From: Vibrio mytili
GTDB taxonomy: Bacteria > Pseudomonadota > Gammaproteobacteria > Enterobacterales > Vibrionaceae
Reading direction: 5' to 3'
NCBI RefSeq assembly: GCF_000830505.1
Contig: NZ_JXOK01000004.1
Span: forward strand, 62,001-126,000
Length of the DNA stretch: 64,000 nucleotides
In this document: in pieces, positions 38,355-47,415 of the stretch
How the letters are laid out: the number at the start of each line of letters is the position of its first letter
Position numbering within the stretch: the stretch's first letter is position 1
Made by a program: the position numbers and the translations under genes
The notes under the pieces: model-generated
Databases searched by the model: none
The model's input: only the letters and a program-made list of their open reading frames with translations
Told to the model about the DNA's origin: nothing

Positions 38355-39262
38355 GACTGCCTGAGCGAGTCAATATTGTCGAAGTGGGCCCTAGGGACGG
38401 ACTACAAAATGAGTCTCCCATTACCACGAAAGCAAAAATCCGTCTGATCGATTTATTGTCCGATACCGGGTTAACGCATATTGAAGCCGGATCGTTCGTC
38501 TCTCCCAAATGGGTGCCACAAATGGCGGATTCAAAGCAGGTGCTCAGTGCTATTACACGGCGCAATCAAGTCATATATTCCGCCCTCACTCCAAATACGC
38601 AAGGGTTCGAACAAGCTTTGGAAGCAGGCGCCAATCAGGTTGCTATCTTTACTTCTTGTTCGGAAGGTTTCTGCCGACATAACATTAACTGTTCTATCTC
38701 AAAAAGCTTAGCCCGGTTTGAGCCTCTGATGGCGATGGCAGCAAAACACGCGATTCCAGTTCGAGGTTATCTCTCTTGCGTTGTCGATTGTCCATACGAT
38801 GGGCCAACCAAGCCTTTACAGGTCGCAAAAGTGGCTCGTGAGCTTATCAACTTAGGTTGTTATCAGGTATCACTGGGCGACACGATTGGCACTGGTACAC
38901 CAAACCGTATCCGTGACATGTTAGAAGCGGTAATGAGGGTGAATAATGCAGCGACACAGCAACTCGCCGTTCACTTTCATGACACTTGGGGACAAGCACT
39001 CGCCAATATCTACCAAGCTCTCACCATGGGTATTAATACTGTGGATAGCAGTGTTGCTGGGCTCGGAGGCTGCCCTTATGCCAAGGGCGCGTCGGGCAAT
39101 GTCGCGACCGAAGACGTTATTTATCTTTGCCAAGGCTTGGGAATCGAAACGGGTGTAGATTTGAATCTGTTAGCTAAAGCAGGTTGGATGATCAGTGATG
39201 AACTTCGACGCCAACCAACCTCTAAAGTGTCACTGGCATTGAGATATTTATCCGAACGTTAA
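38351..39262 (+). CDS. liuE: Hydroxymethylglutaryl-CoA lyase
   Basis: The start at 38351 (MRLPERVNIVEVGPRDG) overlaps the liuC stop. The 303-residue enzyme has the metal and catalytic motifs VEVGPRDGLQNE, HFHDTWGQALANI and the flexible-loop cysteine in GGCPYAKGASGNVATE. It cleaves HMG-CoA to acetoacetate and acetyl-CoA, the last step of leucine catabolism. It converges on the EamA-type gene, with 18 bp between them. Confidence 0.95.
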   Translation: MRLPERVNIVEVGPRDGLQNESPITTKAKIRLIDLLSDTGLTHIEAGSFVSPKWVPQMADSKQVLSAITRRNQVIYSALTPNTQGFEQALEAGANQVAIFTSCSEGFCRHNINCSISKSLARFEPLMAMAAKHAIPVRGYLSCVVDCPYDGPTKPLQVAKVARELINLGCYQVSLGDTIGTGTPNRIRDMLEAVMRVNNAATQQLAVHFHDTWGQALANIYQALTMGINTVDSSVAGLGGCPYAKGASGNVATEDVIYLCQGLGIETGVDLNLLAKAGWMISDELRRQPTSKVSLALRYLSER

Positions 39263-39280
39263 AGTTTAGAATTATACCAA

Positions 39281-40162
39281 TCACACCTTGCGCAGTGGGA
39301 ATCGTAATCGTCCTCCCGTACGATAGATGACAAGGGAAAACAGGATAAGCAAACAACCGAACAACTTGTTTGTCGTGAGTACTTCGCCATACCACAGAAT
39401 GCTCAGCACAACCGTCCAAACTGGCTCTAAAATCATAATTAGCGCAGCGTTCCCTGCTTGGACAAACTTTTGCCCCATGGTCTGCATAACGTAACGCAAA
39501 CTCGTCGCAAGCAGTGTACTCAATGCAAACCACCACCATATTGATGAATCAACCTGACGTGGAAAAGACTCCGTGAAATAGGAAACCACCAAACCAAGGC
39601 AACCGGCAGAAAACAATTGCAAACACGTCAGTAATAAAACCGGAATTTTCTGCGAGTATTTGCTGTTGACATTAAAGTGTAGCGCTAAAATCAGCGCCGC
39701 AGCGAGAAACCAAAACTGACTGGCAGATTGTTTCCAACCATCGGCCAGAGAAAGACAGGCAAGCCCAATAGCAGCAATAGGCAAAGAGACCCAAAATATA
39801 CGTTGTGGGCGCTGACGAAACATTATCCAAGCGACAATGGGCACAAACAACATCGACAAGCTCATAATAAATGCCCCTTCCCCCAAGGTATCGCTGACAG
39901 AAATGGCGTATATCCAGGTCATAACAGCGCTACCAAGCAACAAGCCTACACCGCTGGCTGACAATAGATCACCGAACTTGACCAAACGCAATGAGCGAAA
40001 ACACAACGGCAATAGACACAGCGATGCGATAGTAAATCTCGAACCAATAAAACCAAATGGAGGCAGTCCTTGTATGGCTTCTTTAGAAAAGACCCAGCCG
40101 AGCGCTGCAAGGATCGTGGTGATGACGAGAATAAAGGTCGCTTTATGTTCTGAGTTAAGCAT
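39281..40162 (-). CDS. DMT-superfamily EamA-type transporter
   Basis: The 293-residue protein has ten membrane helices arranged as two EamA repeats: an N-terminal one from about residue 10 with GWVFSKEAIQGLPPFGFIGSRF, and a C-terminal one ending ALIMILEPVWTVVLSILWYGEVL. Such proteins export metabolites or amino acids. The substrate cannot be told. It is convergent with liuE, so it is not part of the liu operon. Confidence 0.87.
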   Translation of the reverse strand: MLNSEHKATFILVITTILAALGWVFSKEAIQGLPPFGFIGSRFTIASLCLLPLCFRSLRLVKFGDLLSASGVGLLLGSAVMTWIYAISVSDTLGEGAFIMSLSMLFVPIVAWIMFRQRPQRIFWVSLPIAAIGLACLSLADGWKQSASQFWFLAAALILALHFNVNSKYSQKIPVLLLTCLQLFSAGCLGLVVSYFTESFPRQVDSSIWWWFALSTLLATSLRYVMQTMGQKFVQAGNAALIMILEPVWTVVLSILWYGEVLTTNKLFGCLLILFSLVIYRTGGRLRFPLRKV

Positions 40163-40327
40163 AAATACTCACAAAACAGCCGATGACAAAGTCATTAGAC
40201 GTTAATTAGGACAGCAAAAGAGAAGGTGTAAGCAAGGAAAATGAACTAACGTTGATCGCTAACCTTGGTAAAGAGTAATTATACTCAAATACTCTCACGA
40301 TACGAGATTAAGATTCTATTAGTCGAT

Positions 40328-40357
40328 TACCAAGCAAAGACGCCATGTTGCTTGGTA
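40328..40357 (-). terminator. Hairpin after the PAS chemoreceptor gene
   Basis: TACCAAGCAA at 40328-40337 pairs with TTGCTTGGTA at 40348-40357 with a 10-base loop, about 30 bp past the chemoreceptor stop. No T-run follows on the minus strand, so it would be a weak terminator. Confidence 0.45.
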
Positions 40358-40387
40358 AGCTCATGAAATAACAGCGAGATTGAGGTA

Positions 40388-41701
40388 TCAAAGCTTGCGG
40401 TTAAACTCAGCAACCACATCGACGACACGACTCGCTCCAACCTGGATGTCATTCATCACGTCACCAGCCGCTACTGATAGCTCCAACGTTTGAAGTGCTT
40501 CTTTCTGACATTGAGAGATTAACTCAACAGCATTAGTCGTGCGTAATAAGTTTTCATCGACCATAGATACAATTTCACCCGTTGTCGCATTGGTTCTTGT
40601 CGCGAGTTGTCTGACTTCGTCAGCAACAACCGCAAAGCCTCGGCCGTGCTCACCAGCACGTGCGGCCTCAATGGCGGCATTGAGCGCAAGTAAATTGGTC
40701 TGATCAGCAATCCCGCTAATACTACTGACTAATTCGCTAATTTTTGCGGAGTGAGCTTTAAGCTCATCTATCGCAGCACTGGCTTGTGACATCTGCTCTG
40801 AGAGCATTTGCATCTTTTCAACCGTTGAGCCAATAACTTGTTGCCCCTGAACCGTTTGGGTGCCCGTCTCTTTTGACACGTCACTGGCCAATTGCGCTGC
40901 TTGCGCCATGGATTGTTCTTGCTGCACTTGAGCGGTAATATCAGTGGCGAACTTCACGACTTTATAGAGCTCACCTCTGTCGTTATGGATAGGGTTATAA
41001 GACGCTTCTAACCATACTACAGAGCCGTCACGGCTTAGGCGCTTGAACCGCTCTGATACAAAATGACCATCAGAGAGTTTTTTCCAAAAATCAATGTAGG
41101 ACTGTGAATCAACTTCTTCTCGTTCACAAAATATTCTATGGTGCTTACCGACGATTTCGTCAGCTTTGTAGCCCATGGTATTCAAAAAATTAGCATTTGC
41201 AGTAAGCACATAGCCATCAAGTGTAAATTCGATCACAGCCATAGAGCGACTCAACGCCTTGAGCATATCATCCTGTTCTCGAGAGTTTTTAATCGTTCGA
41301 GTCAGCTCTGAAGCATAAACGACAATATTGGTGACTTGTTTTGATGAGTCAACAATAGGTTGAATCAACGCGCGCAACCATGCTTCTTCACCATTACCTT
41401 TAGAAATTTGCAGCGCACCATGCCAAAATTTGTTTGACTGAACGCACTGCTTCATACGCTTAAAGTGTTCTGTCTGTTGAGCTTTATCTGGAACCAAATC
41501 GCAAAGAGGAGTCCCCAGCAAACTGCCCTCACTGAACAACAACTGTGTTTCAACGTTCTGGTTTGCTGATGTAATACAACCTTGGCAGTCCAATGACAAG
41601 CGCAACATGTCTTGATCTAAACTTTCATGTGCTTGCTTGAGGCTGAACAACTCCTCTTTTAGTTGTTGATTCTCTTGCTGAAGCGATTTACTAAAAAACA
41701 T
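40388..41701 (-). CDS. Cytoplasmic PAS-PAS methyl-accepting chemotaxis protein
   Basis: The 437-residue protein has no membrane segment. A short N-terminal coiled coil is followed by two PAS domains, about residues 35-140 and 145-265; the second includes [21 protein letters not shown], typical of Aer-like flavin PAS. The C-terminal signalling domain has the conserved tip [20 protein letters not shown] in part and [15 protein letters not shown]. It should feed CheA in response to an internal or redox signal. The short signalling region without long methylation helices is characteristic of the PAS-type soluble receptors. Confidence 0.9.
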   Translation of the reverse strand: MFFSKSLQQENQQLKEELFSLKQAHESLDQDMLRLSLDCQGCITSANQNVETQLLFSEGSLLGTPLCDLVPDKAQQTEHFKRMKQCVQSNKFWHGALQISKGNGEEAWLRALIQPIVDSSKQVTNIVVYASELTRTIKNSREQDDMLKALSRSMAVIEFTLDGYVLTANANFLNTMGYKADEIVGKHHRIFCEREEVDSQSYIDFWKKLSDGHFVSERFKRLSRDGSVVWLEASYNPIHNDRGELYKVVKFATDITAQVQQEQSMAQAAQLASDVSKETGTQTVQGQQVIGSTVEKMQMLSEQMSQASAAIDELKAHSAKISELVSSISGIADQTNLLALNAAIEAARAGEHGRGFAVVADEVRQLATRTNATTGEIVSMVDENLLRTTNAVELISQCQKEALQTLELSVAAGDVMNDIQVGASRVVDVVAEFNRKL

Positions 41702-42010
41702 AGCGTTCTCTTGATTGAAAAGTACTTTATTATTAACTGGTTACTTTTTTGTGACCGAGCAAATCGGTTAGCAGACCACTCTAGCGAACCATAATACTCT
41801 GTAATACTGACATAACTCACATATAATTTCATTTTATTTGACAATATCAATTGTTAAATTTGTTATGCGTGATGTTTATTTTTCCATCTGAAGTAAGATC
41901 ACAAAAGCCCTTTCCTAAGGGGAAAGGGCTTGAGGTTTTTGGGTATTTTTCTGGCTTTCCGTCGTTGCAACAGCGTAAGCGAGGTACGGAGTTACCTCGC
42001 GTTGAACGAT
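41702..42010. other. Intergenic region with two hairpins between a LysR gene and the chemoreceptor
   Basis: No gene is seen. The region holds a strong hairpin at 41905-41931 and a perfect 8-bp inverted repeat (GCGAGGTA at 41979-41986 with TACCTCGC at 41993-42000) right after the LysR stop. The chemoreceptor promoter should lie in the left part, which is AT-rich. Confidence 0.5.
41905..41931 (-). terminator. Hairpin terminator after the LysR gene
   Basis: AAGCCCTTTCC at 41905-41915 pairs with GGAAAGGGCTT at 41921-41931 over 11 bp with a 5-base loop. On the minus strand it is followed by TTTT, on the plus strand by GAGGTTTTT, so it could work either way. It lies 80 bp past the LysR stop. Confidence 0.65.
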
Positions 42011-42892
42011 TTAAAGATCCAGTTTCGGCTGAATAAAATCGATAAAAGCAGAAATCCGCTTGGCAACCGAAGAAGACTTATAGTAAACCGCATTAATTTG
42101 CTCCCTGCCTGAGTTGCCGATTTTTTCACCTTCTAACAACGCAATTAATCTTCCTTCCGCAATATCTTTTTTCACCATAAAGCCCGATAGACAGGCGATT
42201 CCATTTCCCATCAACGCGAGCTGTCTCACCGTTTCACCGTTACTTGAGGTCAGCGTTGGCGTAAGCCCTGAAAACCCTTTAAGAGGCCATTCATTGAGTG
42301 TTTTTGGTGTTGAAAATCCGATGGTATCGTGATGTTCCAAATCACTACTCTTACTCGGAAAGCCGCGCTTTGATAAATAATCAGGTGAAGCAACAATGTA
42401 AAGTAAACTTCGGCCAAGAGGCCTTGCATGTAAGGTTGAATCATTTAATGCACCGATACGAATAGCGATATCGGTTTTCTTTTCTAGTAAATCGACAAAA
42501 CCTTCATTAGAGGTCAACTCCAACTCAATATCTGGATAGGCTTGATTAAATGGCTGCACCAAGGGGATTAACTGGTGAAACACAAACGGACTAGCGGCAT
42601 CAACACGTAACCGCCCTTTGGGTAACTCCCCACGGGATATGATCTCATCTTCCGCTTGCTGTAATTGCATAAGCCCTATTCGCACCGACTCAACAAATTG
42701 CCGACCCTCATCGGTTAATTCAATCCGTCTTGTGGTTCGGTTTAATATCGTCACGCCAAGCTGGCTTTCCACCTTACTCACCGCTCGTGATACGCGTGCC
42801 ACCTGTATATCTAAGCTTTCTGCTGCGGCAGTAAACCCGCCAGCATCAACGACAGTAAGTAGAATTTCTAAATCGTCCGATTTCGTGCGCAT
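42011..42892 (-). CDS. LysR-family transcriptional regulator, divergent from an MFS exporter
   Basis: The 293-residue protein has the N-terminal LysR helix-turn-helix (residues 1-60, with GGFTAAAESLDIQVARVSRAVSKVE in part, and LGVTILNRTTRRIELTDEG) and the co-inducer domain from about residue 90. It resembles the DsdC/AaeR-like group that controls adjacent exporters. It is transcribed away from the MFS gene, so it probably regulates it from the 188-bp gap. Effector unknown. Confidence 0.88.
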   Translation of the reverse strand: MRTKSDDLEILLTVVDAGGFTAAAESLDIQVARVSRAVSKVESQLGVTILNRTTRRIELTDEGRQFVESVRIGLMQLQQAEDEIISRGELPKGRLRVDAASPFVFHQLIPLVQPFNQAYPDIELELTSNEGFVDLLEKKTDIAIRIGALNDSTLHARPLGRSLLYIVASPDYLSKRGFPSKSSDLEHHDTIGFSTPKTLNEWPLKGFSGLTPTLTSSNGETVRQLALMGNGIACLSGFMVKKDIAEGRLIALLEGEKIGNSGREQINAVYYKSSSVAKRISAFIDFIQPKLDL

Positions 42893-43080
42893 GCTGCCTA
42901 CCGTTTAATTAAGAGTTTCTTTTTAATTATTGCATTTATAACAAATATCATTTGTTAAATAACCTATTTTTTACAACGACATTTCCAAGCAAAATCCCTC
43001 CATCAAATCCCGGCAGCGCGACACGTTGATAAGCACATTCGCTGCTGTGTACTAGAACCTAACAAAAGAGAGTAACTGAT

Positions 43081-44277
43081 ATGCCATTAGCACTTCTCGC
43101 ATTGACGCTCAGCGCCTTTGCTATCGGAACGACGGAGTTTGTGATCGTGGGGCTGATCCCGACCATGGCTTCTGACTTAAATGTCTCACTACCATCCGCA
43201 GGACTGCTGGTAAGCCTTTACGCACTAGGTGTAGCGATTGGCGCACCTGTTTTAACCGCGCTAACGGGAAAGTGGAACCGTAAGCACGTCCTCATTGCTA
43301 TTATGTCACTGTTTGTGATTGGCAACTTATTGGCATGGCAAGCACCTGGTTACAACACCCTTATCGTTGCTCGCATTTTGACTGGTTTAGCCCATGGTGT
43401 CTTTTTCTCTATCGGCTCTACGATTGCGACAGGCCTAGTACCCAAAGAAAAAGCAGCAAGTGCGATTGCGATTATGTTCACAGGATTAACCGTGGCATTA
43501 GTAACGGGCGTGCCGCTCGGTACTTACATCGGTCAAACTTTTGGTTGGCAATCGACTTTTCTGATTGTTGCGTTGTTGGGACTGATTGCGTTGGTTGGCA
43601 GTGCTTTCTTGGTGCCAACCAACCTGAAACAACCAGCCGCAGCTAAACTATCATCGCAGCTAAAAGTGCTCACTCAACCAAGGTTACTTCTGGTGTATGC
43701 GATTACAGCACTCGGCTACGGCGGTACCTTTACCGCTTTCACTTTCCTTGCGCCGATTTTGCAGCAGGAAACAGGATTTAGCGCCAATGCAATCAGCCTA
43801 ATCATGCTGGTATATGGTGTATCAGTGGCGATTGGTAATATTTGGGGCGGAAAAATGGCCGATAAGATGGGGCCAATTAAAGCGCTGACGATTATTTTTG
43901 CGGGACTCGCCACAGTGTTAGTCGTATTTAACTTTACGGCCGTTAACCCTATCGCCGCAGTAGCCACCATTTTAGTTTGGGGTGCCTTTGCATTCGGTAA
44001 TGTTCCTGGCTTGCAAGTTTATGTGGTCAAACTGGCTGAAAAATACACTCCTGATGCGGTAGACGTCGCTTCTGGTCTCAACATTGCGGCGTTTAACGTG
44101 GGTATTGCGCTTGGCTCTTGGGGAGGCGGTATGATTGTGTCAGAGATGGGCTTAATACATACCCCTTGGGTGGGTGCCATGATAGTTCTCGTTGCGCTCG
44201 CTCTTACTCGAATGAGTGGACGTCTTGATAAACGCACAGCAGTTCATTTGTCGGAAGCAAACGTACTTGTGAAGTAA
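43081..44277 (+). CDS. MFS exporter (AraJ/YdhP-like, DHA1 type)
   Basis: The 398-residue protein has 12 membrane helices. It begins PLALLALTLSAFAIGTTEFVIVGLIPTMA (in part), the typical start of the AraJ/YdhP/sugar-efflux subgroup, and carries the motif-A loop TGKWNRKHVL between helices 2 and 3 and motif C in VPLGTYIGQTFGW. It exports small molecules or drugs by proton exchange. It is divergent from a LysR gene and followed by a strong hairpin. Confidence 0.88.
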   Translation: MPLALLALTLSAFAIGTTEFVIVGLIPTMASDLNVSLPSAGLLVSLYALGVAIGAPVLTALTGKWNRKHVLIAIMSLFVIGNLLAWQAPGYNTLIVARILTGLAHGVFFSIGSTIATGLVPKEKAASAIAIMFTGLTVALVTGVPLGTYIGQTFGWQSTFLIVALLGLIALVGSAFLVPTNLKQPAAAKLSSQLKVLTQPRLLLVYAITALGYGGTFTAFTFLAPILQQETGFSANAISLIMLVYGVSVAIGNIWGGKMADKMGPIKALTIIFAGLATVLVVFNFTAVNPIAAVATILVWGAFAFGNVPGLQVYVVKLAEKYTPDAVDVASGLNIAAFNVGIALGSWGGGMIVSEMGLIHTPWVGAMIVLVALALTRMSGRLDKRTAVHLSEANVLVK

Positions 44278-44296
44278 GTATCACGACAATGATTAC

Positions 44297-44327
44297 AAGT
44301 AGGTCAATGCACTGCATTGACCTACTT
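44297..44327 (+). terminator. 14-bp perfect hairpin after the MFS gene
   Basis: AAGTAGGTCAATGC at 44297-44310 pairs perfectly with GCATTGACCTACTT at 44314-44327 around a three-base loop. No long T-run follows, but the position 20 bp after the MFS stop and before the SDR start suits a terminator. Confidence 0.6.
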
Positions 44328-44360
44328 CATCTTACGTAGAATCAATTTAGGTACCACACA

Positions 44361-45134
44361 ATGAAAACGGTTTTTATCACTGGCGCCAATCGAGGCTTAG
44401 GCCTAGAGCTTGTTAAACAATACGCTCAGCATGGATGGCGTGTGATTGCATGCTGCCGTGACATCAATACAGCTCAGGCTTTGTGTCTCTTGGTACAAAC
44501 TTATCCCACCATTTGTATTCATCCGCTCGACGTGAGTAATGAGTCCCATATTCTCGCTTTGACAGAAAAATTTGCGGGCATCGCCATTGATGTACTTATT
44601 CATAACGCGGGGGTAAGCGGAGATGAATGTGAAAGCCTAGGCAATATGGGGCAAAAGGAATGGATAAATGTATTAAAGGTCAACACCATTGCGCCCATGT
44701 TAATCACGCAGGCTTTGCTTAATAACATTCTTGCTGGCGAAGATAAAACCATCATTGGGATGACTTCAATACTCGCTAGCATTGATGACAACCGCTCTGG
44801 TGGTCGATACAGCTATCGCGCATCAAAAGCCGCCCTTAACCAAATAATTAAATCGCTCGCCTGTGAACTATCCGAAGTGGGTGTGAAGACTATGGCAATT
44901 CATCCAGGTTGGGTACAAACCGATATGGGCGGAAAGGATGGCAAGGTAACAGTAGAAGAGAGTGTTAAAGGCATGCTTAATGTTATCGACAATTTAAAAC
45001 TTAAGCATTCAGGTTCATTTTTTGTCTACGATGGCACTCAATTGCATGGTAGGCATAGTATTTACGTTATCTTCAATTTCAAATCACTACAGATTCTTCG
45101 AAACGACAGAGAACAAGGTGTTCTACAGATATAA
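44361..45134 (+). CDS. SDR-family oxidoreductase (CsgA/C-factor-like), C-terminus frameshifted as written
   Basis: The protein has the cofactor motif TGANRGLG (about residues 7-14), HNAGVSG, and the active-site YSYRASKAALNQ. It belongs to the C-factor-like SDR subgroup, whose members usually end close to DGTQLPW. As written it continues after DGTQL with an unrelated tail HGRHSIYVIFNFK to 45134. Adding one C at 45045 gives DGTQLPW followed at once by a stop at about 45050-45052. The natural length is therefore about 230 residues and the tail is an artefact of a one-base loss. Substrate unknown. Confidence 0.82.
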   Translation: MKTVFITGANRGLGLELVKQYAQHGWRVIACCRDINTAQALCLLVQTYPTICIHPLDVSNESHILALTEKFAGIAIDVLIHNAGVSGDECESLGNMGQKEWINVLKVNTIAPMLITQALLNNILAGEDKTIIGMTSILASIDDNRSGGRYSYRASKAALNQIIKSLACELSEVGVKTMAIHPGWVQTDMGGKDGKVTVEESVKGMLNVIDNLKLKHSGSFFVYDGTQLHGRHSIYVIFNFKSLQILRNDREQGVLQI

Positions 45135-45146
45135 TTTGATTAATAT

Positions 45147-46049
45147 TCACGCTATTCGCTTAATGTTTTCGACCAAATAATCTATCAGAAGCCGCACTCT
45201 ATTTGGCATGTATTGTTTGGATGAATAGTAGACCCAAATGGTAATGGGCTCGCCCCAAAATGCCTCAAGAATAGGGCGAACTGTGCCATCTTCAAGTTCT
45301 TTTTTAAACATCCAACTGCCTAGCATGGCAATACCAGCACCGGCAACTATGGCCTTTTGTGCCGCAGCGAAGTTATTCATAATAAGTTTACCTTGCGGTT
45401 CATACAGCTTGGCATCGTTCCCCTCTTTGATCCGCCAGTGGTGAAAACGTCCTGTCGTTAACGAACGTACAGGTAAGCATTGGTGCTGAGTTAACTCCTC
45501 AATGGTGTTAGGGGTACCGTGAGTGCTTAAGTAAGATGATGCAGCGTAGATACCTACACTCTGCGAAGTGAGCGGGCGAGCGATCAAACGCGAATCTTGG
45601 TTGATCGAGGTACCGATGCCAAGATCAAACCCATGCTCAACCAAGTCGACATTGCGATCATCAAAATGGAGATCGCAACTGATCTGTGGATAACGCTGCA
45701 TAAACTCCATTACCAAAGGCAAGATGTATTCTTGACCGATAGAGCTTGCCGGAAGATTGATTTTGATGGTTCCACTGGTGTTTTTTGTTTTATCAGAGAG
45801 CTGCTCGATGGTGCTTTGTATCGATGCCATCGAAGGGGCGAGTTCATCGGCAAGCTGCTGACCAATTCGAGTTAAACTCAATGAATGAGATGAACGAAAG
45901 AATAGCTTTACTTGCCACTCTTCTTCGAGCTTGGTAATCGCCTTACTCACTGCAGGGGCTGAGATTCCAAGCGCTCTTGCCGCCTTAGCAAAACTGCCAT
46001 ATTTTGCGACTTGAATAAAAATCGGTAGCTGAGATGGGAGGCTTTTCAT
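45147..46049 (-). CDS. LysR-family transcriptional regulator, divergent from a quinone reductase
   Basis: The 300-residue protein has a LysR winged helix (KYGSFAKAARALGISAPAVS, then ITKLEEEWQVKLFFRSSHSLSLT) and a substrate-binding-like effector domain. It lies divergent from a flavin quinone reductase with a 188-bp gap, so it likely regulates that gene and itself. The signal may be a quinone or electrophile; that is inference from context. Confidence 0.88.
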   Translation of the reverse strand: MKSLPSQLPIFIQVAKYGSFAKAARALGISAPAVSKAITKLEEEWQVKLFFRSSHSLSLTRIGQQLADELAPSMASIQSTIEQLSDKTKNTSGTIKINLPASSIGQEYILPLVMEFMQRYPQISCDLHFDDRNVDLVEHGFDLGIGTSINQDSRLIARPLTSQSVGIYAASSYLSTHGTPNTIEELTQHQCLPVRSLTTGRFHHWRIKEGNDAKLYEPQGKLIMNNFAAAQKAIVAGAGIAMLGSWMFKKELEDGTVRPILEAFWGEPITIWVYYSSKQYMPNRVRLLIDYLVENIKRIA

Positions 46050-46237
46050 TAACTTTTGCTCATCTTCATGGTAATCAAAAGCAATCTACAGGTTAATGAA
46101 TTTTTGTTCAATACTATAGCTCTAGCAAAGTGATAGTCCACCGAGACCTATCAGAAAAGTTTCGATGATAAAACGCCATTAGCGTTCACGCAGGAATATT
46201 ACTACCCAAAGATGATCGAATTATCGGAGAGCATAAA

Positions 46238-46906
46238 ATGAATGTCCTTGTTGTTTACTGGCACCCGGAGCCAAAAAGTTTTAACGGCGCAATGTTTCGC
46301 ACTGCGGTAGAAACGCTTGAGTTAGCAGGACATAGCGTTAAAACGTCTGACTTACATGCGATGAATTTTGACCCTGTGTCTGGACGCCATAATTTTACCA
46401 CCACCAGTGATGAAGCGTTTTTTAAGCAACAACTGGAAGAGATCTACGCCACTGAACACGATGGCTTCACCCCCGAGATTGAGGCGGAGATCCAGAAATT
46501 GGAATGGAGTGACCTCGTCATCTTCCAATTCCCACTCTGGTGGTTTGGCATGCCTGCTGCGCTTAAAGGCTGGGTAGATCGCGTGTTTGCAATGGGCCGT
46601 ACCTATGGCGGTGGCCGTTTCTATGAAAATGGCGTTTACAAAGGCAAAAAAGCCATGGTCAGTGTTACCATGGGGGGGCCAGAAGAAATGTACCTCAAAG
46701 GTGGTTGGAATGGCGATTTGGATGCCATTTTACGCCCTATTCATCGCGGCATTTTCGAGTTCAACGGTTTTTCAGTATTAGCGCCACAAAAAGTGTTTGG
46801 TCCTGCGAGAAGTTCTGAACAGGAACGCATCGCTGAATTAGAACGGTATGCACAACGTTTACAAACTATCGTTGATGAGCCTGCGATAGAAGTTGGCCAG
46901 TACTAA
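46238..46906 (+). CDS. NAD(P)H-dependent quinone oxidoreductase (flavodoxin fold, NQO1/MdaB-like)
   Basis: The 222-residue protein has the flavodoxin-like start VLVVYWHPEPKSFNGAMFRT, then FQFPLWWFGMPAALKGWVDRVF for FMN/FAD and substrate binding (quoted in parts), and VTMGGPEEMY. The length and motifs fit the NQO/KefF family, which reduces quinones by two electrons. It is divergent from a LysR gene and followed 21 bp later by a small antitoxin-like gene, with which it may be co-transcribed. Confidence 0.87.
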   Translation: MNVLVVYWHPEPKSFNGAMFRTAVETLELAGHSVKTSDLHAMNFDPVSGRHNFTTTSDEAFFKQQLEEIYATEHDGFTPEIEAEIQKLEWSDLVIFQFPLWWFGMPAALKGWVDRVFAMGRTYGGGRFYENGVYKGKKAMVSVTMGGPEEMYLKGGWNGDLDAILRPIHRGIFEFNGFSVLAPQKVFGPARSSEQERIAELERYAQRLQTIVDEPAIEVGQY

Positions 46907-46927
46907 TACATAATTGTGGAGGTGGTT

Positions 46928-47227
46928 ATGAATGTCGAAAAAGTGCACCAGATCTTAAAACATTGGGGAACTACGCCAAGTCAAATTGAGTTAATTTTGC
47001 CTCAAACCATCGAGTCAGAAATACAACAGCGTGAGCAATGTATCATCGCGATTAATGATTGTTTGCAACTCCTATATAGAGAAAGTTCTGAGCAAAAACA
47101 CTTTATGAATCGTGCGAGCAAAAGCGTGTTCTTTAACGGAAGAAAACCACTTTCGGTTATAGCATCTGGCAGGCTAGATGACTTAGCCCAAGCGCATCAG
47201 ATCATTCGCAGTATGGCCTGCATTTAG
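46928..47227 (+). CDS. Small protein with ParS/MbcA-type (DUF2384) toxin-binding domain, orphan
   Basis: The start is ATG 46928, preceded by GGAGGTGG (the GTG at 46916 is part of that site), giving 99 residues. The C-terminus SVFFNGRKPLSVIASGRLDDLAQ and the following helix match the DUF2384 domain of Xre/MbcA/ParS antitoxins, which usually reads FGGRxPLELIASGRLEDL. The N-terminal half resembles the LLxxWGLSxxQ helix region, but I see no convincing HTH. No RES-type toxin gene lies next to it; it follows the quinone reductase. Either a stray antitoxin or a domesticated regulator; function unknown. Confidence 0.62.
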   Translation: MNVEKVHQILKHWGTTPSQIELILPQTIESEIQQREQCIIAINDCLQLLYRESSEQKHFMNRASKSVFFNGRKPLSVIASGRLDDLAQAHQIIRSMACI

Positions 47228-47369
47228 CAAACTGCTCTGCTCATTATATTAAACTGATAAGGTCTGAATTTTGTAAGTAGTTCTAGATTAGAAAAGTAGT
47301 CATCAACAATAAAGCTTCTTGTTCAGCGCCTATTGCGCCGAAAGGATACTCCAACATAACAAACAAAAA

Positions 47370-47392
47370 AAAGCGAGCACAACGCTCGCTTT
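47370..47392 (-). terminator. Rho-independent terminator after ackA
   Basis: AAAGCGAGC at 47370-47378 pairs with GCTCGCTTT at 47384-47392 with a 5-base loop. On the minus strand it is followed by eight T, so it terminates ackA efficiently; it may also serve the plus-strand genes. Confidence 0.88.
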
Positions 47393-47415
47393 TATCTATT
47401 TGATTTTAAACGCAA

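Noticed and set aside
46916..47415. Full toxin-antitoxin module
   Set aside because: Only the antitoxin-like domain is seen; no RES-type or other toxin frame is present in the flanking DNA.
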